DNA of 6,603 nucleotides from the NCBI GenBank assembly GCA_035527455.1, contig DATLAN010000541.1:1-6603 (forward strand), written 5' to 3'. A program made the position numbers and the translations under genes. A model generated the notes under the pieces. The model was not told the DNA's origin and did not search any database. It was given only the letters and a program-made list of their open reading frames with translations. Positions 1 through 4,466 of the stretch are shown piece by piece. The stretch's first letter is position 1. The number at the start of each line of letters is the position of its first letter. Source of the stretch: DATLAN01 sp035527455. GTDB taxonomy: Bacteria > Planctomycetota > Planctomycetia > Pirellulales > Thermoguttaceae.

Positions 1-29
1 GCAACCCGCCGTCGCCGCCGATTGCCCGA

Positions 30-37
30 CACCTCCT
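30..37 (-). promoter_or_regulatory. Shine-Dalgarno-like AGGAGGTG for a gene leaving the left edge
   Basis: The minus strand reads AGGAGGTG here, a near-complete anti-16S match, downstream of the candidate promoter at 74-102. No ATG, GTG or TTG lies at normal spacing before the window edge. The GTG inside the motif (plus 30-32) opens an arginine-rich frame (SGNRRRRRV) but sits directly against the SD core. The start codon is therefore unresolved. Confidence 0.25.
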
Positions 38-73
38 CTTGATCGACCGCACGCCGGGAAGTACACCTATACT

Positions 74-102
74 AATGTACGGTATTCCCCCGCCCCCGTC
101 AA
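74..102 (-). promoter_or_regulatory. Candidate leftward sigma70-type promoter
   Basis: Read on the minus strand, TTGACG (plus positions 97-102) is followed by exactly 17 bases and then TACATT (74-79). That is five of six and four of six matches to the -35 and -10 consensus. Transcription would start near 67 and run off the left edge. A purine-rich AGGAGGTG lies about 30 bases downstream at 30-37, which supports a leftward gene whose body lies outside the window. The spacing is seen; promoter activity is inferred. Confidence 0.35.
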
Positions 103-298
103 TCTCCCGTTTTGGGCCACCCGCGTCGCACCAAGACCGCCACGAACGGGAAAAACGCCCGCCGACTGCGTTCGGCCGGTCATATCACGGCGAGACACAC
201 GGCCCCTTGAGATCTCAGGGCTTGTTCGGCGAGAATTGAGTGCTGAAAGAAGCGCGACAGCCCCGCGCAAGCGCGGCTAAGAAAGGAGATCTGGACTA

Positions 299-394
299 TT
301 GATCAGTATTGCAGCGGGGGGTCCGGGAATTAGAGTTCCTATCAGTACCGATGATGGCGGCACGGCCGAGAAATCGGGAATTGGGGAAGAATAG
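299..394 (+). CDS. Possible 31-residue leader peptide (TTG start)
   Basis: A TTG at 299 follows a strong Shine-Dalgarno sequence AAGGAGAT (283-290) by 8 bases and opens a 31-codon frame ending at a TAG (392-394). The predicted peptide begins LISIAAGGPGIRVPIS and ends TAEKSGIGEE, acidic and soluble-looking, with no membrane segment. A compact hairpin (263-276) sits just before the SD. I do not recognise it. The good SD is the only support; a leader peptide, a tiny gene or chance are all possible. Codon evidence is too short to judge. Confidence 0.2.
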   Translation: MISIAAGGPGIRVPISTDDGGTAEKSGIGEE

Positions 395-432
395 GGGGGT
401 ACAATCGACCATTATGTCCCTAGATTTGCCCG

Positions 433-460
433 TGACTTGTGCTGGGATGTTTGGTAAAAT
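433..460 (+). promoter_or_regulatory. Weak candidate promoter for the 508-2736 operon
   Basis: TGACTT (433-438), a 16-base spacer and TAAAAT (455-460), with TTGG before the -10, form the best rightward promoter close to the first gene. It would start transcription near 467, at the edge of the palindrome 468-483, giving a leader of about 40 bases. The -35 match is poor, so an alternative start from TACAAT at 400-405 cannot be excluded. Confidence 0.25.
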
Positions 461-467
461 CCAGGTT

Positions 468-483
468 GACTCAGGCATGAGTC
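468..483. promoter_or_regulatory. 16-bp palindrome, possible operator
   Basis: GACTCA GGCA TGAGTC is a perfect 6-bp inverted repeat with a 4-base centre. It lies 24 bases before the ATG at 508 and at or just downstream of the predicted transcription start. That position suits a repressor operator or a small hairpin in the 5' leader. No regulator gene is visible in the window. Confidence 0.35.
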
Positions 484-507
484 TGCTTTGAACGACGAGG
501 TGTCCCT

Positions 508-1098
508 ATGAGCGAGCCAAGGAAGAGGATTGAGTGGAAACATATGCTTGGCCCAAGTTCTCTCATGGGGGCCATATGTGTCTTGCTCGCGTTTCTGATT
601 GCCGGCGCGTTCTTCGCTGTAGGACATTACTGTGCCAACTGCGACGACCCCAGATCCTGCGGTGGATCGACCGAAATGGGAGCGGAAGCATTCGTTGCAG
701 AGATCACAGATTTCTACGAGCTTATCATTACCATTCTGTTCGCTGTCATAGGCATCGTCCTTGGGGTTGCAGTCGTATACGTTCGCACAGTCTCGAAGCT
801 GCAAGCAAGCGACATGGCAACGGAGGCTTTGGAAACATCGTCATTCAAAGCGATTCTGCAACACAAGGTCGATGAAGTAAAAAAAGAACTAGAACAATCG
901 GCAAGAGACCAGTGGATCGACTTCAAGAACTCGGACGAGATCGAGGAGATCCGCGCAAGCCAGGGTGACCTGCGGAAATCGGTGAAGAAGCTACTGGAAA
1001 GGGTTAGATACGTCGAGGAAGTAATGAACGTTTACACGTCAGCCGATGATAAGACAGGGCTAACTCTCGAAGAGCCACCCGCGGCGGATGGGGACTAA
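508..1098 (+). CDS. Two-helix membrane protein with cytoplasmic helical tail
   Basis: A 196-residue protein I do not recognise by family. The start has a good SD (ACGAGGTG, 495-502). A short basic N-terminus (RKR at 5-7) precedes a first membrane helix at about residues 17-39. A short loop follows with cysteines at 42, 45 and 51 (CxxC plus one), then a second helix at about 71-93. Residues 95-175 are charged and heptad-like (VDEVKKELEQ, DLRKSVKKLLERVRYVEE), probably a cytoplasmic coiled coil, and the tail is acidic. By the positive-inside rule both ends are cytoplasmic and the cysteine loop is extracytoplasmic. It is first in an operon with a metallopeptidase and a beta-family protein, so it may be the membrane sensor, anchor or protease substrate of that set. 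That role is inferred from position only. Confidence 0.85.
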   Translation: MSEPRKRIEWKHMLGPSSLMGAICVLLAFLIAGAFFAVGHYCANCDDPRSCGGSTEMGAEAFVAEITDFYELIITILFAVIGIVLGVAVVYVRTVSKLQASDMATEALETSSFKAILQHKVDEVKKELEQSARDQWIDFKNSDEIEEIRASQGDLRKSVKKLLERVRYVEEVMNVYTSADDKTGLTLEEPPAADGD

Positions 1099-1102
1099 TG
1101 CA

Positions 1103-1654
1103 ATGGTAATCATCAGAAAGAAACGATTTACGGACGCTGGCAAGCGGCCACCCTCGGCGATCGACTTGATTGACAGCCCCGACAAGTTGTTGGAGTATGC
1201 ACGAAGCCAAGACATCGTTACTTCTCCTCTCGACGTGGGAGCCGCTGCAACCGCCTTAGGGATCACAGTTGAGTATAGTCCGCTCGATGACGATTTATCC
1301 GGGATACTTCGATTGAATCCCGAGACTGAGAAATGGGAAATGACTGTCAACTCCGGACATCATCCAAACCGCCAGCGTTACACAATTGCTCACGAACTCG
1401 GTCACTTCTGCCTCCATCGTTACGAAAAGAAAGAATTCAGAGATCACATCTTTTTTCGTGCTGCATCATCGAACAAAATGGAATGGGGCGCCAACGAGTT
1501 TGCTGGGAGAATCCTCATGCCGGAGGACGACTTCAGGAACCTCGTTCGTGAGGGCGTTACATCGGTAGATGAGTTGGCAAGAAAGTTCGCTGTATCTTCT
1601 CTTGCACTTCGTATTAGAGCAAAACAACTTGGCTTTTCGGGGCATGGGCTATGA
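1103..1654 (+). CDS. ImmA/IrrE family zinc metallopeptidase
   Basis: A 183-residue member of the ImmA/IrrE (DUF955-like) peptidases, which cut regulatory proteins, classically XRE-type repressors, to switch on mobile-element, stress or DNA-damage genes. The zinc motif HELGH is at residues 97-101 (context YTIAHELGHFCLHRY). The family block EWGANEFAGRILMP follows, with Glu127 the likely third zinc ligand. The C-terminus (VTSVDELARKFAVSSLALRIRAKQLG) is the helical segment usual after the peptidase core. I chose ATG 1103 because GGGGAC lies about 7 bases upstream; the in-frame ATG at 1088 has no SD and would add five residues and overlap the previous gene by 11 bp. It starts 4 bp after the membrane gene and its stop overlaps the next start (ATGA). 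No XRE partner is encoded here, so the substrate is unknown. Confidence 0.9.
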   Translation: MVIIRKKRFTDAGKRPPSAIDLIDSPDKLLEYARSQDIVTSPLDVGAAATALGITVEYSPLDDDLSGILRLNPETEKWEMTVNSGHHPNRQRYTIAHELGHFCLHRYEKKEFRDHIFFRAASSNKMEWGANEFAGRILMPEDDFRNLVREGVTSVDELARKFAVSSLALRIRAKQLGFSGHGL

Positions 1655-2736
1655 TTACCCTCCAACCATATTCGCCAATCCTCAAGACATCCACTGCTGA
1701 ACTGAGGGGGCTGCGCGAGCTTACTGACGACGTAAAGGGCCGCTTCACCCCGATCTTTGAATTGACTCGGTCCCGAAAGACAAAGGCTTTCAAGGAGGGG
1801 GATATCAATCGTCAGTTGGACAACGTTGCATCGGCCTATCCAGATCGACCTTTCATCCTTGATCTGACGGGCCATGCCAAGCACCGCAATTCCCAGATAA
1901 GAGAACTCCAGAAATCGGTAGACGGATACAAGGGATGGGTCGATTTTCTGATTAAGAAAAAGTCGGGGTTTCCGGGTCTTATCCCTGTGCTGCAGATCAA
2001 CGACGAGGATGTAGATACGGAGAGGGATTTCTATGATCGGCTATCCCGACAAGTGAAATCGCTCGATGGTGAATTTAAGAGAATAGTCTATCGGCTTCCC
2101 TTTGACTACGACGATTTCGGGAAGGACTTGGAAACCATCGGAAAGGCGCTTTCTCTTGACAAACTCATTGCTGTTGTTGACGCAGGCTTCATTCCACAGG
2201 GGAAAGCGGCTGTATACGGGCGTACTGCAATCGAGACAATCAAGGACCTGCTTCAACGGGGGGTAAAGGAATTTGTGGTAGCCGGATCATCCTTCCCACT
2301 GAACCCAACGGAGTACGGGGAAGACCAGAAAGGCAAATTCAAGCTCGAAGAAGTCCTCTTTTTCGAGTGCGTGCAGGAAGGCACTGAACAGAAGCTGCTC
2401 TACGGCGATTACGCAACAATTCATCCTGAGCCAAGCCTGCAAGCCGGTGGACAAGGGTGGGTCCCCAGAATTGACTTGCCAGCCAGAAACTTGATTCTCT
2501 ACCGGCGCTCGCGAAAAGACAAGACCGAGAAAACGTATGCAAAGGCATACACGAGAGCTGCACGCGAGGTTGCACGTCTCCTAGCGTTCTCAACAGTCAG
2601 TCGATCGATCGGTTCATGTTGGGGGCTTGAGCAAATCCACATGGCTGCTAACGGGCATCCCCCTGGATTGTCGCCATCGTATTGGATCTCTGCAAGAATC
2701 AATATTCACATCAGCCTTCGAGTTGCTACAAAGTGA
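1651..2736 (+). CDS. Beta-family protein (sce7725-like)
   Basis: A 361-residue protein that I match to the beta family (Pfam Beta_protein), related in form to sce7725-type proteins. Signs are the N-terminal YSPILKTSTAELRGLREL followed by FTPIFEL, the internal LDLTG, and the C-terminal CWG (residues 323-325) followed by SPSYWISARINIHISL, the usual closing motif, so it appears full length. There is no signal peptide or membrane helix; it is probably cytoplasmic. The biochemical activity of the family is not established. Its ATG overlaps the peptidase stop as ATGA, with only a weak SD, which implies translational coupling. Its last 11 bp overlap the end of the convergent nuclease-like gene. Family assignment rests on remembered motifs and should hold at family level. 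Confidence 0.8.
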   Translation: MITLQPYSPILKTSTAELRGLRELTDDVKGRFTPIFELTRSRKTKAFKEGDINRQLDNVASAYPDRPFILDLTGHAKHRNSQIRELQKSVDGYKGWVDFLIKKKSGFPGLIPVLQINDEDVDTERDFYDRLSRQVKSLDGEFKRIVYRLPFDYDDFGKDLETIGKALSLDKLIAVVDAGFIPQGKAAVYGRTAIETIKDLLQRGVKEFVVAGSSFPLNPTEYGEDQKGKFKLEEVLFFECVQEGTEQKLLYGDYATIHPEPSLQAGGQGWVPRIDLPARNLILYRRSRKDKTEKTYAKAYTRAAREVARLLAFSTVSRSIGSCWGLEQIHMAANGHPPGLSPSYWISARINIHISLRVATK

Positions 2737-3394
2737 TGGCACGCACGTGGCCACAAAGTCCCCGAAGCTCGTCTTCCCCAAACTGACTATCGCCAACATC
2801 GCGAAGGAATAGTTGGAAAAGCTTCCTGTAGCGTCGTCGGAGAGCCGCGTACGCTACGCGCCGAATTTCGTTGATGCTATACTTGTGTGCTACGCGATGG
2901 CGCAACTCGTCGGTAGACATCTCGCGCCAATTCCGTCCGAGAATGTCAACCAGCTCTGCTTTGTCGAGGAACCTCGTGAGTTCGAGCTTGTCCAATCGCG
3001 TTGCCAGTCTTGCTTGCCGGACTACTTCCGGTTGGACCCCGTCGAAAAGAATGATGCCTGTCTTCGTTGCTGTTGACTGCCGAACGCCCTGCACTTGCTT
3101 GCTGGTCGTTACCACGGAGACTCTTTCGAATACTCGGTGGTAATCGCCGAGTTGATCTGCAAGCCGGGAGAGAGAATCGGCGTCGCTCTTGATTTCAAGT
3201 GCGTGGAACTCTTTGGACAAAATCAGTAGGTCAGCTCTTCTCCAATTGCACGAAAACAACACTTCATTCCCGATCGCATCTTCCGATCCTCGGAATTTCA
3301 GTCCACCGTCCAATAGCCACCGAACCACATGCCGCTTGATGACCTCAGCATCGTCGGTGCAACTTGCAGCCTGAGGGTTAGAATGCTCCACCAT
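2726..3394 (-). CDS. sce7726-family protein with PD-(D/E)XK nuclease core
   Basis: A 222-residue protein on the minus strand. The block RRADLLIL...FHALEIKSDADSL contains Asp55 and Glu67-x-Lys69, the D-x(n)-ExK signature of PD-(D/E)XK nucleases. Glu44 is a plausible upstream acidic residue and Gln81 (QLGDYHRVF) fits the helix after the core. EIKSDADSLSRL...QLxxYxxVF is what I recall as the hallmark of sce7726 proteins, which tend to be encoded beside sce7725/beta-like proteins. The C-terminal half is helical and basic (RRVAYAALRRRYRKLF), possibly for nucleic-acid binding. The start ATG at 3394 has only a weak SD; a GTG next to it is possible. It faces the beta-family gene and overlaps it by 11 bp, with its own promoter at 3451-3479. 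Nuclease activity is inferred from motifs. Confidence 0.8.
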   Translation of the reverse strand: MVEHSNPQAASCTDDAEVIKRHVVRWLLDGGLKFRGSEDAIGNEVLFSCNWRRADLLILSKEFHALEIKSDADSLSRLADQLGDYHRVFERVSVVTTSKQVQGVRQSTATKTGIILFDGVQPEVVRQARLATRLDKLELTRFLDKAELVDILGRNWREMSTDELRHRVAHKYSINEIRRVAYAALRRRYRKLFQLFLRDVGDSQFGEDELRGLCGHVRAITL

Positions 3395-3450
3395 GGCTTA
3401 CTGACTTCATTCGCGCCTGTCTGAAACGCCCGAAAACGGAAGTTGAATGA

Positions 3451-3479
3451 ATTATAGCGGAGGAACCTCGCCGTGGAAA
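3451..3479 (-). promoter_or_regulatory. Promoter for the sce7726-like gene
   Basis: On the minus strand TTTCCA (3474-3479), a 17-base spacer and a perfect TATAAT (3451-3456) form a good sigma70-type promoter. The start would be near 3444, giving a leader of about 50 bases before the ATG at 3394. The leader could fold using TTCATTC (3406-3412) and GAATGAA (3445-3451), though the latter overlaps the -10 box. This is the best promoter in the window. Confidence 0.55.
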
Positions 3480-3489
3480 CCGCCGGTAG

Positions 3490-3554
3490 CCCAGACGTTT
3501 TTTTCCGGAGAGGACTTGGCTATTTGGTTCGACATTTTCGGAAAAACGTCTGGG
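3490..3554. repeat. Long imperfect inverted repeat (hairpin)
   Basis: CCCAGACG plus seven T and CCG (3490-3507) pairs with CGG, five A and CGTCTGGG (3539-3554), separated by 31 bases. The arms match except for two extra T on the left. It lies between the sce7726-like promoter and the next repeat unit. It lacks a T tract after the stem, so it is not a standard terminator in either direction; a dispersed palindromic repeat is more likely. Confidence 0.6.
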
Positions 3555-3566
3555 TGACGGAGGACA

Positions 3567-3734
3567 GTAGGGTGGGCACTGCCCACCGGAACAGCCGGCC
3601 GCAACACTTGGAAGCGAGGGTGGGCAGCGTGCGCCAGGGCCCCTGAAAACAGGCGAGAGACCCTGCAAACGGGCGAGGACAGGTGCTGCCCGCGAGAAAC
3701 TTTGGGAACAAGTGGTGGGCAGTGCCCACCCTAC
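3567..3734. repeat. 168-bp unit bounded by perfect 21-bp inverted repeats
   Basis: The 21 bases at 3567-3587 are the exact reverse complement of 3714-3734. Each end is itself a near-perfect palindrome with core GGTGGGCACTGCCCACC (one unpaired centre base). The 126-bp interior has a degenerate third copy (GGTGGGCAGCG, near 3620) and two adjacent 20-bp imperfect repeats at 3641-3660 and 3661-3680 (15 of 20 identical). It has no coding capacity. It looks like a REP- or MITE-like dispersed unit. No target duplication is evident at the ends. Confidence 0.65.
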
Positions 3735-3790
3735 GGGATTCTCGATATGCCGCCGGGCGCCCATGCTTGGCGGGGAGTTTCGGCGGGTGC

Positions 3791-3930
3791 GGCACTGCTT
3801 GCCGCGAGAGGCGTTGACGCCCTTGTGACGACGGCACTGCTTGCGGGCTTTCAAGTGGCGGACGGCTTCGGGCAAGCAGTGATTTCGGGTGACCGGACCG
3901 CTGACCGGCCGTTTCGGCAAGCAGCGGCAC
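3791..3930. repeat. Cluster of four GGCACTGCTTGC motifs in both orientations
   Basis: GGCACTGCTTGCC (3791-3803) and GGCACTGCTTGC (3833-3844) are direct copies. GGCAAGCAGTG (3871-3881) and GGCAAGCAGCGGCAC (3916-3930) are inverted copies. Spacing is about 40 bases between successive copies. The arrangement allows alternative stem-loops and resembles degenerate dispersed palindromic repeats. Intervening bases differ, so this is not a CRISPR array. Confidence 0.55.
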
Positions 3931-3974
3931 ACCGACGACGCGGGTCGATGGACACGATCCGAAGGAGCGGTACC

Positions 3975-4097
3975 ATGGGTTCCTGGGATTGGGTCCCCAG
4001 AATTGCAGGGCCGGGGGGGTCGGTGGCAGGCTCGCGGCGAAAGAAGCGGTGTCAGAAACCTCGTGCGGCAGCGCGGCACGGCTTTACGGGTTTTTGA
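3975..4097 (+). CDS. Possible 40-residue small basic protein
   Basis: ATG 3975 follows GAAGGAG (3961-3967) by 7 bases, a strong ribosome-binding match, and opens 40 codons to TGA 4095-4097. The peptide begins MGSWDWVPRIAGPGGS and continues with a basic run (SRRKKRCQKPR). I do not recognise it. It lies in repeat-derived sequence, and its WVPRI segment comes from a 16-bp string also found inside the beta-family gene. The start region is better than chance, but the body looks like translated repeat, so real expression is doubtful. Confidence 0.2.
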   Translation: MGSWDWVPRIAGPGGSVAGSRRKKRCQKPRAAARHGFTGF

Positions 4098-4145
4098 ACT
4101 ACGACATGGCAATATCGGACACCCCGGACAGAACTTGCGTGCTAG

Positions 4146-4466
4146 AAGGGGGTTCCGGCGTCTGCGTCGGGAAACGAACCTTTTTCGGGACCAAGTTCAC
4201 ATCCCATCAAGGGCGAGGTTTACAAATCGGTCAGCGCCCTCACCAGGGCAATCCGCGCGATTGGACATCTGCACGAGGCCGAAGAGGAATCGCAAGAGTG
4301 GCCCGAGCTGAACGACGCGATTCGCGAGGCGAGGAAGGCGTATCAACGAGACGGAACGATGCCAGATTTCGAAAGGTGGCCGGCATGCTCAGCAAAAAAC
4401 AGTCGGGCCGGACCGGAATTCGGCACCTTGATGCAACCATCTTCGGCATGGATAATGGTGCCATGA
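4146..4466 (+). pseudogene. Probable remnant of an unknown gene, C-terminal part
   Basis: Frame 3 is open from after a TAG (4143-4145) to TGA 4464-4466. From about 4212 it reads like genuine protein: VYKSVSALTRAIRAIGHLHE, then EAEEESQEWPELNDAIREAR and AYQRDGTMPDFERW, an amphipathic acidic helix pair with mostly G or C in third positions. No suitable start codon precedes it, and the residues after FERW (to 4464) look less protein-like. It therefore seems to be the 3' end of a gene that lost its front. I do not recognise the family. It ends by overlapping the ATG of the hydrolase (ATGA), which may be chance. The remnant idea rests on composition only. Confidence 0.3.
4428..4456 (+). promoter_or_regulatory. 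Candidate promoter giving a leaderless hydrolase mRNA
   Basis: TTGATG (4428-4433), a 17-base spacer and GATAAT (4451-4456) match the sigma70 pattern well. The predicted start falls at about 4462-4463, which is the A of the hydrolase ATG. There is no Shine-Dalgarno sequence between the -10 and the ATG, so a leaderless transcript would explain the arrangement. Confidence 0.45.

Larger units (their letters stand above)
103..507. other. Non-coding leader region upstream of the operon
   Basis: No reading frame here looks like a real protein; the short frames are proline- and arginine-rich. It contains a near-palindrome around TGAGATCTCA (208-217), a GC-rich hairpin CCGCGCAAGCGCGG (263-276), a strong SD-like AAGGAGAT (283-290), possible -10 boxes TACAAT (400-405) and TAAAAT (455-460), and the palindrome at 468-483. 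If the leftward promoter at 74-102 is real, this is a divergent regulatory region of about 400 bases. Confidence 0.5.
3480..4145. other. Gene-poor, repeat-dense intergenic region
   Basis: No protein-coding frame here is convincing; the long frames on both strands are rich in Arg, Pro and Gly and pass straight through palindromes. The stretch holds an imperfect hairpin (3490-3554), a 168-bp unit with 21-bp inverted ends (3567-3734), a cluster of GGCACTGCTTGC motifs (3791-3930) and a segment around GCGGTGTCAGAAACC (about 4044-4060). The last resembles dispersed intergenic sequence I associate with planctomycete genomes (low certainty). Confidence 0.6.

Noticed and set aside
39..239. 66-residue proline-rich plus-strand frame near the left edge
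   Set aside because: No SD, low-complexity composition, and it crosses the minus-strand promoter and a palindrome.
412..804. 130-residue minus-strand frame
   Set aside because: Antisense to the membrane-protein gene, which has a good SD, coherent membrane helices and operon context.
1088..1102. Earlier ATG start for the metallopeptidase
   Set aside because: No ribosome-binding sequence precedes it, whereas ATG 1103 has GGGGAC at suitable spacing.
3490..3554. Rho-independent terminator
   Set aside because: The T and A tracts are inside the stem, not after it, and the loop is about 31 bases.
3791..3930. Possible CRISPR array
   Set aside because: The motifs are short, degenerate and in both orientations, without constant-length repeats or spacers, and no cas gene is present.
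3702..4097. 131-residue plus-strand frame
   Set aside because: Most of it crosses palindromic repeats. Only the last 40 codons have a good SD, and these are listed separately at low confidence.
3378..4112. Long minus-strand frame of 244 residues
   Set aside because: It is Pro/Arg/Cys-rich and translates the GGTGGGCA palindromes; it reflects GC-rich repeats, not a protein.
3989..4462. Upstream extension of the hydrolase reading frame (158 residues)
   Set aside because: It runs through repeats, is rich in Arg and Gly, and would bury the clear signal peptide that begins at 4463.
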